NCBI GenBank assembly: GCA_938009275.1
Contig: CALLHY010000003.1
Coordinates: 1 to 64,000 of the forward strand
DNA from: an uncultured bacterium
GTDB taxonomy: Bacteria > Cloacimonadota > Cloacimonadia > Cloacimonadales > Cloacimonadaceae
Length of the DNA stretch: 64,000 nucleotides
Direction of reading: 5' to 3'
The notes beneath the pieces are model-generated. The model saw only the letters and a list, made by a program, of their open reading frames with translations, was not told where the DNA came from and made no database searches. A program made the translations under genes and the position numbers. Each line of letters opens with the position of its first letter. Positions within the stretch are counted from its first letter, which is position 1. Of this stretch, positions 52,091 through 61,377 are shown in pieces.

Positions 52091-54466
52091 ATGCCAGTTA
52101 GCGATGACAAAGCAAGAACTGAAAGCAGAGAAAAAGCAGGAATGCAAACCATGTCCTTTAAGGTAAAACCCATAAACTTAGAAGAGATGGCGCGCTCAGT
52201 AACGGTTCAGCAATATGCCATGTATATGGGCATCGCCAGGGATGTAGTTATACTTATTAACCGGGTTAGCGAAACCATTTTTGTATCACTGAATTGGGAA
52301 AGTATATCTGGATATAGCATTTCGGAGCATTCGTATAGCCCCATAGACAAGGCAATTGTTCATCCGGAAGATTATGAGCATTTGGATGTTATTTTATCTG
52401 AGCTTTTCACTACTGGTAAAATGGGAACCTACACAGAGTATCGATTAAAGCTGAAAAATGGCTCTTGGAGATGGTATCGGGCAGGCATCCATCCGATAAA
52501 CTCAGCCCAGGATAATATGGAAAGCCTGCTGCTGGTTTTGCAAGACATCAACCACAAAAAAGAATCGGAACTGCAAATACGCAGTAGTGATGCCAAATTC
52601 AGATTGCTGTTCGAAACCATGCGTGAAGGTGTAGTAATAGTAGATAACAACGATATAGTCCAATTTATAAACCAGAGTTGTTGCGACATCTTTGGCTACA
52701 AACCCACCGATATCATTGGCAAACCGGGCAATGAATACCTGATAATTGAGGAAGACAGGCATGTAATTCTCGAGAAAAACCTAGCCAGACAACAAGGGAT
52801 TCACGACGAATATGAGGTTAGAGGTCGAAAAACCAATGGCGAACTAATCTGGCTACAGATAAAGGGTGCACCGCTTTTAAATGAAGAGGGCATAGTAACT
52901 GGCTCTGTGGGAATAATGACCGATGTAACCGAAAGTAAATCCCTGCGTGAGCAGCTTCTTGCCAGCCAAAAGATGGAAGCTATCGGCAGGCTTGCCGGAG
53001 GTATAGCTCATGATTTTAATAACCTTTTAACCATCATATTGGGTTACAGTGAAGATTTGCTGGATGACCTGCCTAACGACAGCCCTCTAAGGGAAGACGT
53101 AAAAGAGATTATTAATGCTGGTGAGAGAGCAGTTAGTTTAACCCGTCAGCTATTAACCTTTGGTCGTAAGCAGGTTCTGCAAACCCGCATCTTAGACCTG
53201 AACGAGATGCTGACAAATCTAAAGGATATGCTGGTGAAACTACTGGGTGAAAGCATAAAGCTACACTATGAATTAACCCCGGATGTCGCACACGTAAAGG
53301 CAGATCATGCACAGATGGAACTGATGATAATGAATCTGATTATAAATGCCAAAGAAGCCATGCCTAATGGCGGTAGCCTGATAATTGAAACATCCAAAAT
53401 CCGCATCGATGCCAGCAATAGCCGTAGCTATTCGAACCTCCATACTGGTGATTATGTAAAGATTACGGTTAGTGACACGGGAGTAGGCATGGACGACAAA
53501 GTTGTCACCAGGGCATTTGAACCATTCTTCACTACCAAGGAAGTAGGAAGGGGAGTGGGTTTGGGCTTGTCCTCAGTGTATGGCATTGTTAAGCAATTTG
53601 AGGGTCATGTTTCGGTGGAAAGCAACGTGGGCAAAGGAACCAGCTTCACGATTGTAGTTCCTGCCGAGCATGAAACTTTTAGCACCAAAACCACTGCCAA
53701 AAAAGAAAGCAGCTACCTGGGTAAGGGTGAGCACGTGCTGGTAGTAGAGGACGAAAAGCCGCTGTTGTCATACTTCACAAAACTGATAAAAAACCTTGGC
53801 TACAGAGTTACGTCCACTTCCGATAGCCAGGATGCTCTGGATATGATAAGAAATGGACTTAGGCCTGATTTGCTTATCACCGATGTAGTGATGCCCAATA
53901 TGAATGGCAGAGAACTTGCCGACAAGGTTATAGCAGTTCATCCCGATCAACGCATCCTGTTTATGTCCGGATTCACCGATGATGCTGTAGTGAAGCATGA
54001 AGTGTGCAACCGGGGTATGCCCTTCATTCAAAAGCCTTTCAATTCGCGTGAGATTGCCATCCAGATTAGAAGCTTGCTGGACAATCAAAAAAGCGATAAG
54101 CCCCGGGCAAAGATACTTATGCTGGATGATGAAGACGGCATTAGAACTCTATTTGAGAGATCATGCAAAAAAAGGGGACATACCTTCTGCGGTTTTGCCA
54201 CACTGGATGAAGCTCTGGCAGCTTTGGAGGCCAATAGCTTCGACATATTGCTGATAGATATGAATCTGGTAGGAATGGATGGCGAACACGCGCTGCGTAC
54301 CATTCGGGAAAAGGGAGTGGATACACCTGCGATAATCCTTTCTGGGGCCATAGATCCCGATATGATGTCCAAGCTACAAAACCTGGGAGTTATAGACACC
54401 ATTGAAAAGTCTTTTGACAATATGCCCCTATTGCAGTTTATCGAAAGTCTGATAGCCAATCAATAA
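52091..54466 (+). CDS. Hybrid sensor histidine kinase: PAS-PAS-HisKA-HATPase-REC-REC
   Basis: This 791-aa protein has no membrane segment, so it should be cytoplasmic. Two PAS domains (about 40-160 and 165-290; for example FRLLFETMREGVVIVDNNDI) precede a HisKA domain with phospho-acceptor His307 (GGIAHDFNNLLTIILG), an HATPase with NLIINAKEAMP, VSDTGVGMDDK and VGLGLSSVYGIVKQ, and two receivers with acceptor Asp598 (LLITDVVMPNMNG) and Asp723 (LLIDMNLVGMDG). Both receivers carry the phosphorylatable Asp. No output domain is present, so it feeds another partner, perhaps the single receiver encoded convergently. The stop overlaps that gene's stop by 7 bases. Confidence 0.92.
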   Translation: MPVSDDKARTESREKAGMQTMSFKVKPINLEEMARSVTVQQYAMYMGIARDVVILINRVSETIFVSLNWESISGYSISEHSYSPIDKAIVHPEDYEHLDVILSELFTTGKMGTYTEYRLKLKNGSWRWYRAGIHPINSAQDNMESLLLVLQDINHKKESELQIRSSDAKFRLLFETMREGVVIVDNNDIVQFINQSCCDIFGYKPTDIIGKPGNEYLIIEEDRHVILEKNLARQQGIHDEYEVRGRKTNGELIWLQIKGAPLLNEEGIVTGSVGIMTDVTESKSLREQLLASQKMEAIGRLAGGIAHDFNNLLTIILGYSEDLLDDLPNDSPLREDVKEIINAGERAVSLTRQLLTFGRKQVLQTRILDLNEMLTNLKDMLVKLLGESIKLHYELTPDVAHVKADHAQMELMIMNLIINAKEAMPNGGSLIIETSKIRIDASNSRSYSNLHTGDYVKITVSDTGVGMDDKVVTRAFEPFFTTKEVGRGVGLGLSSVYGIVKQFEGHVSVESNVGKGTSFTIVVPAEHETFSTKTTAKKESSYLGKGEHVLVVEDEKPLLSYFTKLIKNLGYRVTSTSDSQDALDMIRNGLRPDLLITDVVMPNMNGRELADKVIAVHPDQRILFMSGFTDDAVVKHEVCNRGMPFIQKPFNSREIAIQIRSLLDNQKSDKPRAKILMLDDEDGIRTLFERSCKKRGHTFCGFATLDEALAALEANSFDILLIDMNLVGMDGEHALRTIREKGVDTPAIILSGAIDPDMMSKLQNLGVIDTIEKSFDNMPLLQFIESLIANQ

Positions 54467-54885
54467 GGCGGAGCTTCATTCACCACTAACCAATACAGCC
54501 CAAGGCTGTTTACCGCCTCCACAAATTGATTGAAGTCCACCGGCTTACGGATATAGCTATTTGCACCCAGGTCATAGCTACTGCTAATATCAAGTTGCTC
54601 GCTGGAAGTGGTAAGGATCACAATGGGTATCCTGCGTGTCCGCTCGTCACTACGCAAGGTTTTTAGCACGGTTAAACCATCCACCTTGGGCAGCTTAAGG
54701 TCTAGCAGTATTAATGCCGGTAACAATGCTCCCGGAGCGCAACACTCCTGCAACACATAATCCAAAGCTTCCTTTCCGTCTTCTTTTACCACCAGTTCGT
54801 TGGCGATTCTGCTTTTACTCAGTGCACGTTTGGTCAGTTCGATATCACTGGGGTTGTCTTCCACAAGTAAGATAGTTTTATTCAT
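54460..54885 (-). CDS. Single-domain response regulator (Rcp1-like)
   Basis: This 141-aa receiver-only protein reads ILLVEDNPSDIELTKRAL, has acceptor Asp62 in LILLDLKLPKVDGLTVLK, VILTTSSEQ and IRKPVDFNQF. The length and the DNPSDIEL opening resemble the CheY/Rcp1 class that serve phytochrome-like and cache kinases. Its start overlaps the upstream histidine kinase's stop by 4 bases, so it is likely the kinase's partner. It ends in NEAPPY, overlapping the convergent hybrid kinase gene. Confidence 0.92.
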   Translation of the reverse strand: MNKTILLVEDNPSDIELTKRALSKSRIANELVVKEDGKEALDYVLQECCAPGALLPALILLDLKLPKVDGLTVLKTLRSDERTRRIPIVILTTSSEQLDISSSYDLGANSYIRKPVDFNQFVEAVNSLGLYWLVVNEAPPY

Positions 54886-57467
54886 GATTTTCCCTCCTCC
54901 AGGGTAAAGAAAAAGGTGGCTCCATTATCGGGAATGGCTTCCACCCAAATTCTTCCTCCATGCCTGTTTACAATCCGCTTAACTGTAGCCAGGCCAACGC
55001 CGGTGCCAGGGAAGTCCGATGCCTTGTGCATTCGCTGAAAAGCTTCAAACAGCTTTTCTGCAAAGGCCATATCAAATCCTGCACCATTGTCTTTTACGTA
55101 ATACACCTGTTGCCCATCCTGAACACCAAAGCCAAATTCAATAATGGCATTAGGCGTTTTCATGCTAAATTTCCAGGCATTCTTTATTAGATTGGTAAGC
55201 ATAATCTCCAGCAGGTGCAAATCCCCCTGAGCGTAAACCCCTGCTTGGATGTTTACAGCAACATTGCGCTCTGGATACTCATCCCGCAGACGCTCTATAA
55301 TTCTATTTGCTATATCCGTAAGGTCAACCTGCGTGGGGCATAGCTCGGCCTTACTTATTTGAGATAGTTTCAAAAGCCCCTCGATTAACTGCCCCATCCT
55401 GTGAGTCTCATTAACTATGCGCTCCAGATACATCTTACCTTGCGAGTCCAGTCTGTCTGAATAGTCTTCTGCCAAGGCGGTGCTCCAGCCGGCAATCCCA
55501 CGCAGTGGCGAACGTAAGTCGTGAGATACAGAATAAGAAAAGGCTTCCAGTTCTTTATTGGCTACTGCCAATTGAGCTGTTCTTTCCACAACTCTTTGTT
55601 CCAGGTCCTCGTTTAGTTTTTTATTGGCAGCATCAGCTTTCACCCTTTCGGTAATATCGTTATAGATTGCTATTAGCTCCCCGGATTCCAGCTTTAGCAC
55701 ATAGTTATCCAGCCAATACTCCAGTTCATCACCAATATAGTTATAAGTGGCAAAGCTGGATGCTTTTCCCGTTCGATTTACCTTCATAAACTGCGCAAAC
55801 AAACCTTTTTCTACCACTTGCGGGAAGGCATCCGTAACCTGCTTGCCAACTATTTCTTCGTATTTGGAATGTGTTATTTTTTCTCCGGCAGCATTGATGT
55901 CCTTAATAACAAAGTTGCTTCCGTCATCCAGAGGCTCATAAATAGAAACCCCATTGCTCATGTGCTCAAAAAGCTCCCGGAAAATAGCTTCGCTATCACG
56001 CAGAGCCTTCTCTGCCTGTTTTTGACCAGAGATATCTCTAATGATATGCACTGTGCCGGCTATGTTTCCGTCATTGTCCAAAATGGGATCGATGGTAAGA
56101 GCCACCCAGTTTCCATCCAGTTGAAGTTCCGCAGTTGCACTTTTCTTGCTTGCCATTACCTGAGGCAGGGGGCAATCCTCGATGGGTTTATTGGTGCCAT
56201 GCATAACCTTCCAGCAGCTTCTACCTATGATAGCCGCCGCATCGTATCTGCTGTTATCTGTTATGGCTTTGTTTGCGCGCAAGATATTGGCATTTTTATC
56301 CAAAAGGAGTATCCCGTCGCTTATGCTGTCAAAGGTAGTTTGCCAATGTCTGGCAACCATTTCATAGTTTTCTTGAAGCCTATGCTTTTCCTGCTCCAGG
56401 CTTACTTGTTGAAGCAGCCAATCCCGATCCCGCTTTCTTTGATATCCTGCGGCTATCTGCGACAAAAGCAAGATAAACACCAAGCCGGCAAGGGAAAACA
56501 GGATTGCCCTTTGCCAAAAAGAGGCATAGGCTTCAGATTTATCCATCTTAACTATTATATACCAGGGGGTGCCATACACTTTGCGTATTGCCGACAAAAC
56601 TTTCTTACCACGATAGTCTATGCCTTCCAACACGCCTTCCTTGCCCCTTACCGCCAGAGAAGCAGGCAAACGGGGCGTTTCCTCTATCTTGAACCTAAGA
56701 TTTAATGCCGCATTACTCGTATGCCTGAGATCGTTTAGAAACTCTACATACTCACCATTTTTGCGCACTAAAAGGCTTTCTGAGGTTTTGCTGGTAACCT
56801 GCCAAGACCGCACCAAGGGGAATAAGGATATCTTGGGGTCTATCTGCACCATCCACACCCCGCTGGGTTTGTCTCCAGGCTTTTGTGGGTCAATAACGGG
56901 AATCCACATAGACATAAATATCTCCGAACCCTTACGCCCATGATCATCTACATCACGGTGCAAATCCGCGCTAACAATTCCCTGGCTATCCATTGCATCA
57001 TGAAAGTATTCATTGTGTAATTGTGATGGTGCCCCTCTATCGGCAGGAACTGATAGCACCAGATCGCCATTAGCGTCCAGCAAAGCCATCCAAGAGTAAT
57101 CGGCAGGGCTGAAGTAAACCTGCATCCACTGTTTTAGCTGCTTACGAAGTGATTCATCCGCAGGATTGTCTATATACTTAGAAGCCATGCTTTGCAGAAG
57201 AGGTGTGCTGAACATCTGAATAGCATCTTCTCGCCGCTCCGAATTCCAATTGGCAATTTGTGTGGCTTTTATATCCGCAATAGAGGCAAGATCGTTGTTA
57301 ATTGACAATTGCAATTGCTTTCTTTCGTAAGTAAGATAGCTGGCTATTAATACCCCAAGCACTACCGATAATAACACGAAAACAGGCAGAATGTAGCTGA
57401 ACCGCTTATTGCCATGCTGGATAGCATTAGCTATGTTCGATATTGCTGATTCTGAAGATGATTTCAT
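54882..57467 (-). CDS. Membrane sensor histidine kinase (extracytoplasmic sensor, PAS, HisKA, HATPase)
   Basis: This is an 861-aa protein. A TM near residues 25-45 (YILPVFVLLSVVLGVLIASY) and a second one near residue 340 (AILFSLAGLVFILLLSQIAA) enclose a periplasmic, dCache-like sensor domain (about 45-335). Two PAS domains follow, including EPLDDGSNFVIKDINAAGEK with an Asn/Lys-rich loop. The HisKA has acceptor His649 (SVSHDLRSPLRGIAGWSTAL) and the HATPase has LTNLIKNAWKFS, VKDNGAGFDM and GTGVGLATVKRIVNRHGG. It is coupled to the receiver gene that follows. The signal sensed is unknown. Confidence 0.9.
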   Translation of the reverse strand: MKSSSESAISNIANAIQHGNKRFSYILPVFVLLSVVLGVLIASYLTYERKQLQLSINNDLASIADIKATQIANWNSERREDAIQMFSTPLLQSMASKYIDNPADESLRKQLKQWMQVYFSPADYSWMALLDANGDLVLSVPADRGAPSQLHNEYFHDAMDSQGIVSADLHRDVDDHGRKGSEIFMSMWIPVIDPQKPGDKPSGVWMVQIDPKISLFPLVRSWQVTSKTSESLLVRKNGEYVEFLNDLRHTSNAALNLRFKIEETPRLPASLAVRGKEGVLEGIDYRGKKVLSAIRKVYGTPWYIIVKMDKSEAYASFWQRAILFSLAGLVFILLLSQIAAGYQRKRDRDWLLQQVSLEQEKHRLQENYEMVARHWQTTFDSISDGILLLDKNANILRANKAITDNSRYDAAAIIGRSCWKVMHGTNKPIEDCPLPQVMASKKSATAELQLDGNWVALTIDPILDNDGNIAGTVHIIRDISGQKQAEKALRDSEAIFRELFEHMSNGVSIYEPLDDGSNFVIKDINAAGEKITHSKYEEIVGKQVTDAFPQVVEKGLFAQFMKVNRTGKASSFATYNYIGDELEYWLDNYVLKLESGELIAIYNDITERVKADAANKKLNEDLEQRVVERTAQLAVANKELEAFSYSVSHDLRSPLRGIAGWSTALAEDYSDRLDSQGKMYLERIVNETHRMGQLIEGLLKLSQISKAELCPTQVDLTDIANRIIERLRDEYPERNVAVNIQAGVYAQGDLHLLEIMLTNLIKNAWKFSMKTPNAIIEFGFGVQDGQQVYYVKDNGAGFDMAFAEKLFEAFQRMHKASDFPGTGVGLATVKRIVNRHGGRIWVEAIPDNGATFFFTLEEGKS

Positions 57468-57531
57468 ATCGGCCTCTTATAATATTCACCCAGATTTCTT
57501 TGCGACTCAGGCATTATTCGATGCTTATCTC

Positions 57532-57559
57532 ACTTTATGAATGCTTTTGTTTATGTCAA
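57532..57559 (-). promoter_or_regulatory. Promoter of the histidine kinase-receiver operon
   Basis: Minus strand: TTGACA (57559-57554), 16 bases, TAAAGT (57537-57532). The leader is about 65 bases. Confidence 0.45.
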
Positions 57560-57596
57560 TATAAAAAACTAACCCAGCATAAGAAGGCAGACAATT

Positions 57597-59111
57597 TTGA
57601 TCTTCTCCACCAAAAATAACACTGGACAGAATAAGCAAGCCTCCACGTCATATCCCCAAACTTACACATTTTTTAACAGGATGGATATTGCATCGGCTAT
57701 GATAAACAAAGCAAGGCCTAAACACAGCATTGTGCGAAAAGCATACAGGATTTCGATCTTAGAGGGCATTTTTGCACAGATTTATGGTAATCTTGCTCAG
57801 ATCGGCTCATCATTCATCACCAAACTGCTGGTGATAATGGGGGCTTCTCCTATGCATTACAGCCTCCTAAGTGCCTTGGGACAGGTCTCTGCCATCTGGC
57901 AACCCTTGGGCGTGGCAATTACCCATCATCTGCATCGCCGCAAGATGGCATGCGTTTGGATTACCGCAGCCGGGCGCATCCTAACGCTGTTTTTGGGATT
58001 AGCTCTCTTATTCCCGCTGCGTTATCATGGCATCTGGTATGTGCTTATCCTGCTTGCCATTAGTGCCGGTTTGCAGTCTATGGGTGCCAATATCTGGATT
58101 GCCTGGGTTAGCGACCTTATCCCCCTAAAGATACGGGGCAGGTTTTTCTCCAAACGCAATCAGATTCTTATCAGCGTAGGTTTGGTGGTAAGCTATATCC
58201 TTAGCTTTCATGTAGATTTATTTGAGCCCAATGCAGGCAAACTCGGACAAGCCTATGTAAACCTGCTTAATGCCAGTAGCTTTTTCAGTCCCGATAATCA
58301 GGCTTGGTTTCTGGCTGGTATCTATGTATTTGCCACCATCATCGGCATTGTCGGTCTGTTCATTCTGGCACGTCAACCGGAAAGAGCGATGCAGGATAAC
58401 GGCAAGCAAGGACTTCTTGCCCGCTACCGTGAGCCATTTAGAGACAAAAACTTCCGTCTGCTGCTAATCTTTGGCATCTGGTGGATGCTGGCTATTGGTG
58501 TTGGCAGCCCCTTCTGGGGGCCATTTATGCTAAAGAAGCTTTCCATGAGCCTCTTTGAGATGCAGCTTTATGGCACTTTTCATACCGGTGCATCGCTGCT
58601 ATCCTTCCGCTTTTGGGGAAAGTTCATCGATAGATTTGGCAACAAATCTGCCATGAAAATCTGCGTTGCTTTAGGTGGATTAAATCCCGTATTCTGGCTG
58701 TTTACCTCAGCCGGAGCTTATGAAATACTGTGGTTTGAAGCCATTATTTCTGGATTTATGTGGGCTGGCACTGGCTTGGTAACCACGAACTTCGTGCTTA
58801 GCATCGCCAAAAAAGGTAAGCAACAGGTATATTCCGGCTTATACGCCGCCATCACCGGCTTTGCCATGATGTGTTCAACCCTTGCTTCCGGCATATTCTA
58901 TCCCGGAACAATGGATATTGGCATCAGAGTGCTGGAGCCCGAGCAGGTTATCTTCGGCATTGGCAGCATCCTGCGCTGGCTGGCAATAATTCCCCTCTTC
59001 TTTGTGGTGGAGCAGCATAGCACCCCCCTGCGTAAAGCCCTGTCCGCCTCGATATTATATGCCACTGGCAGAGTCAGCGGCTATTGGCAAAACCTTTTCA
59101 AGCGCATCTAA
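57597..59111 (+). CDS. Major facilitator superfamily transporter
   Basis: This 504-aa polytopic membrane protein has about 12 spans, with patterns such as AQIYGNLAQIGSSFITKLLV, ITAAGRILTLFLGLALLFPL, IPLKIRGRFFSKRNQI and GRFWGKFIDRFGNKSAM-like (FWGKFIDRFGNKSA) loops between spans. It is an MFS-type transporter of unknown substrate. The chosen TTG start follows AAGAAGGCAG; internal ATGs at 57681 and 57699 lack sites, so the first roughly 30 residues are uncertain. It stands alone, divergent from the histidine kinase operon. Confidence 0.8.
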   Translation: MIFSTKNNTGQNKQASTSYPQTYTFFNRMDIASAMINKARPKHSIVRKAYRISILEGIFAQIYGNLAQIGSSFITKLLVIMGASPMHYSLLSALGQVSAIWQPLGVAITHHLHRRKMACVWITAAGRILTLFLGLALLFPLRYHGIWYVLILLAISAGLQSMGANIWIAWVSDLIPLKIRGRFFSKRNQILISVGLVVSYILSFHVDLFEPNAGKLGQAYVNLLNASSFFSPDNQAWFLAGIYVFATIIGIVGLFILARQPERAMQDNGKQGLLARYREPFRDKNFRLLLIFGIWWMLAIGVGSPFWGPFMLKKLSMSLFEMQLYGTFHTGASLLSFRFWGKFIDRFGNKSAMKICVALGGLNPVFWLFTSAGAYEILWFEAIISGFMWAGTGLVTTNFVLSIAKKGKQQVYSGLYAAITGFAMMCSTLASGIFYPGTMDIGIRVLEPEQVIFGIGSILRWLAIIPLFFVVEQHSTPLRKALSASILYATGRVSGYWQNLFKRI

Positions 59112-59182
59112 GCTATTACAAAGTGGTTGCTTACTCTGCTTTGATTGTGCTAAGGCGTTATTTCTAAGACGATAGCAGTAAC

Positions 59183-59704
59183 CTATGGATTGGGAAAGAT
59201 GGTTCTCCAGTTAGGCTCTACCAGTTCATCCACACCATAACCGTGAAACTGGTTGGTGTCACCCTCTAACCATATCTTGGTGCCTTCTCTTAGCTTGTTA
59301 GCGTCCGTAGCAACTGCCATTATCATCTTATAAGGTGACACATATACCATCTGGTTTGTATTCACGTCTTTCAGTTTGTTCACCATCTCGGTAGTATATA
59401 GCGTAGTTTCTTTCCAAGCGATGGCAAATTGCCATTTAGCTGCCACTTTATCCTTAATTCCTGCTTCGGTTATGGCACTTTCGGTGCTTATGCCGCTGAT
59501 ACTGCCATTGGTTTTCCAATAGTTATCCACGGTATTGCGCAAGGCTTCCAGGGCAAGTTTTCCTTCGGCTGCACTTTTATTCCTGAGGTAGTTATTGTAG
59601 CGTGGGATGAAGATGGCTGCCAATATAGCCAGAATTATTACTATCAGCAATGCTATTACCAGTTTTTTCCTGGTAGAGCTGTGTTTTGTTGCTTCGTTAT
59701 TCAT
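59183..59704 (-). CDS. Pilin-like membrane protein lacking a prepilin peptidase site
   Basis: This is a 173-aa protein. Residues 14-36 form a hydrophobic helix resembling a type IV pilin or pseudopilin stem (KLVIALLIVIILAILAAIFI, then PRYNNYLRNKSAAEGKLALE), followed by a small globular domain of about 130 residues (MVYVSPYKMIMAVATDANK; GTKIWLEGDTNQFHGYGVDE). The G/FTLxE prepilin cleavage motif is missing; instead basic residues (STRKK) precede the helix, so it may be a signal-anchor protein or an unprocessed pilin-like protein. No secretion or pilus genes are next to it. It is preceded by a good promoter. Confidence 0.72.
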   Translation of the reverse strand: MNNEATKHSSTRKKLVIALLIVIILAILAAIFIPRYNNYLRNKSAAEGKLALEALRNTVDNYWKTNGSISGISTESAITEAGIKDKVAAKWQFAIAWKETTLYTTEMVNKLKDVNTNQMVYVSPYKMIMAVATDANKLREGTKIWLEGDTNQFHGYGVDELVEPNWRTIFPNP

Positions 59705-59733
59705 TTAGTTCTCCATAGTTAAGTGTATCTGGA

Positions 59734-59762
59734 TATGTAAAATTAGCTTCGTAAGATGTCAA
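59734..59762 (-). promoter_or_regulatory. Promoter of the pilin-like gene
   Basis: Minus strand: TTGACA (59762-59757), 17 bases, TACATA (59739-59734). The leader is about 25 bases. Confidence 0.6.
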
Positions 59763-59923
59763 GCTATTATTCTGGAAACCTCACATCCCCCCGGTTTTAA
59801 CAGGATATGATAAGTGGCTTGTCTCGTTTCAATTACCTTTGTATAGAGGTGTTGCGGGTTGATCTGGAGCAAAAATGGAGTATAAGCAGGAAAGATCAAA
59901 AGCATTTCCACAATAAGTAGATG

Positions 59924-60015
59924 AATTGCGAGGGGATACCGATAATAGCGAAAGCATCCATCCCGTCACTTTTATCCCAAAGATATTGCGCGTCATTGGT
60001 ATCCCCAAGGCAATT
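59924..60015. repeat. Imperfect long-range inverted repeat near the ArsR gene 3' end
   Basis: AATTGC..GGGGATACC (59924-59940) is complementary to GGTATCCCC..GCAATT (59998-60015) across a 57-base interval, except for a 3-4 base mismatch. It starts 4 bases beyond the ArsR-type stop codon (60019) on the minus strand and may form a large 3' hairpin or be a small mobile relic. The rest of 59.76-60.02 kb holds nothing I can support. Confidence 0.4.
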
Positions 60016-60018
60016 AGT

Positions 60019-60621
60019 TCATACGCTTTCGAATTGAGACATAATCTTCTGATAAAATCCCGGGTGTTCGGCGTAGTTTTCCACAAGGCGATACATGCCA
60101 TCTTCGCGCTGCAACACGCCTTCTTCCACCAATTCTCTGCGCACCAGGCAGTAATCCTCATGAATCTGCTTTATCAGCTCGTTAATCTCTTTCTCGGTAT
60201 AAGTTACACCGGCTGAAAAGAGCTTGATGATTTCCAGATAAACTATCCAGCGTTTCTTGTTCTGGGTGGGCAAACGGCTAACCCTGCCATCCTGAAAATA
60301 GGTTTGCATCACTTTCTGGCGCAGCACATCAATCCTGTTTGGCTTGCTTGCGCTATCGTGGGGTAAGATGTCTTTCAGAGTCATTTCCAAAACCTCCTTT
60401 TTTAGGTGATAAACATTGTAATACTGAACTTTTACGGGATACACCAGCCCCGCTTCCTGAAGTTTCTTCAGGTGAGCCGAAACGGTGGACACCGCCAGCT
60501 TCAGCTCTTCGGCTATATCCTCCACGCAATAGGCCTTTTGCCGCAGCAACCCAATAATCTGCAATCTGGATTCATCGGCAAAGCCCTTAAATAGCTGTAA
60601 CGCTTTCATTTTCACATCCAT
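60019..60621 (-). CDS. ArsR-type helix-turn-helix regulator with DUF2087 domain
   Basis: This is a 200-aa protein. The N-terminal ArsR winged helix (LFKGFADESRLQIIGLLRQK; CVEDIAEELKLAVSTVSAHLKKL; YNVYHLKKEVL) covers residues about 1-80. The C-terminal half reads KKRWIVYLEIIKLFSAGVTYTEKEINELI, which I shorten to its core YTEKEINELIKQIHEDYCL, then VRRELVEEGVLQREDGMYRLV, which is the DUF2087 pattern. Such proteins are repressors of unknown signal; DUF2087 resembles a second winged helix. It is divergent from glutathione peroxidase, which it may control. Confidence 0.85.
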   Translation of the reverse strand: MDVKMKALQLFKGFADESRLQIIGLLRQKAYCVEDIAEELKLAVSTVSAHLKKLQEAGLVYPVKVQYYNVYHLKKEVLEMTLKDILPHDSASKPNRIDVLRQKVMQTYFQDGRVSRLPTQNKKRWIVYLEIIKLFSAGVTYTEKEINELIKQIHEDYCLVRRELVEEGVLQREDGMYRLVENYAEHPGFYQKIMSQFESV

Positions 60622-60638
60622 ATCGTTGTTTATCGAAA

Positions 60639-60667
60639 CACATATTGAAATGCCGCCGATCTGTCAA
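60639..60667 (-). promoter_or_regulatory. Promoter of the ArsR-type gene
   Basis: Minus strand: TTGACA (60667-60662), 17 bases, TATGTG (60644-60639). It overlaps the intergenic region shared with the glutathione peroxidase gene. Confidence 0.5.
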
Positions 60668-60775
60668 GATGTTTTTGTGTATAGCGAAATAGATGCGCCG
60701 AATTAAAGATAGCTGCTTGCCTAAGTTATAAAAGCACTTATGTTTTGAGTAAAGCGACATAGGAGTTGTAATACA

Positions 60776-61339
60776 ATGAAACACCTTAGCATCTCAACTA
60801 CACTTATCATTGCAGCTTTGCTGATGATTGGAGGAATAAACATGTTACAAGCAAGAAGTATATACGACATAAAAGTGCAGAAACCGGATGGCAGCGAGAT
60901 AAAGCTGGAAAGTTACAAGGGGAAAGTGCTGATGATAGTAAACACCGCCAGCAAATGCGGCTTCACCAAGCAGTATGACGATCTGCAAGCACTATACGAT
61001 AAATATGGCAAAGACGGCTTTGTGGTTTTGGGCTTTCCCGCCAATAACTTCATGAATCAGGAACCCGGCTCAGATGAAGAGATACAGAATTTCTGCCGCC
61101 TGAACTTTGGTGTAAGCTTCCCCGTGTTTGCCAAGATATCGGTGCGAGGCAAGGACATCCATCCTTTGTATAAACACCTCACCGAGAAAAGCAGCAATCC
61201 CAAACACAGCGGAAAGATTAGCTGGAACTTCAGCAAGTTCTTAATAGGTAAAAACGGCGAAATACTGGCAAGATACGCTCCCACTACCAATCCCCAGGAC
61301 AAAGAAGTAATAGCGGCAATAGAGAAAGCATTAAAGTAA
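60776..61339 (+). CDS. Glutathione peroxidase-family thiol peroxidase, exported
   Basis: This is a 187-aa protein. An N-terminal hydrophobic signal or anchor (TTLIIAALLMIGGINMLQA) precedes the GPx fold with peroxidatic Cys61 (NTASKCGFTKQYDDL), Gln region FPANNFMNQEPGS and Trp in ISWNFSKFLIG. Bacterial members mostly use thioredoxin to reduce hydrogen peroxide and lipid hydroperoxides. The signal implies periplasmic protection of membrane lipids. A weak AGGAGTTG stands 8 bases before the ATG. It is divergent from the ArsR/DUF2087 regulator. Confidence 0.9.
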   Translation: MKHLSISTTLIIAALLMIGGINMLQARSIYDIKVQKPDGSEIKLESYKGKVLMIVNTASKCGFTKQYDDLQALYDKYGKDGFVVLGFPANNFMNQEPGSDEEIQNFCRLNFGVSFPVFAKISVRGKDIHPLYKHLTEKSSNPKHSGKISWNFSKFLIGKNGEILARYAPTTNPQDKEVIAAIEKALK

Positions 61340-61377
61340 ATAATGCCTTACGACAACCAAATCTGGAAGTGGTGAAT

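Noticed and set aside
55818..56705. Plus-strand ORF of 295 codons
   Set aside because: Antisense shadow of the histidine kinase; no ribosome binding site or motif.
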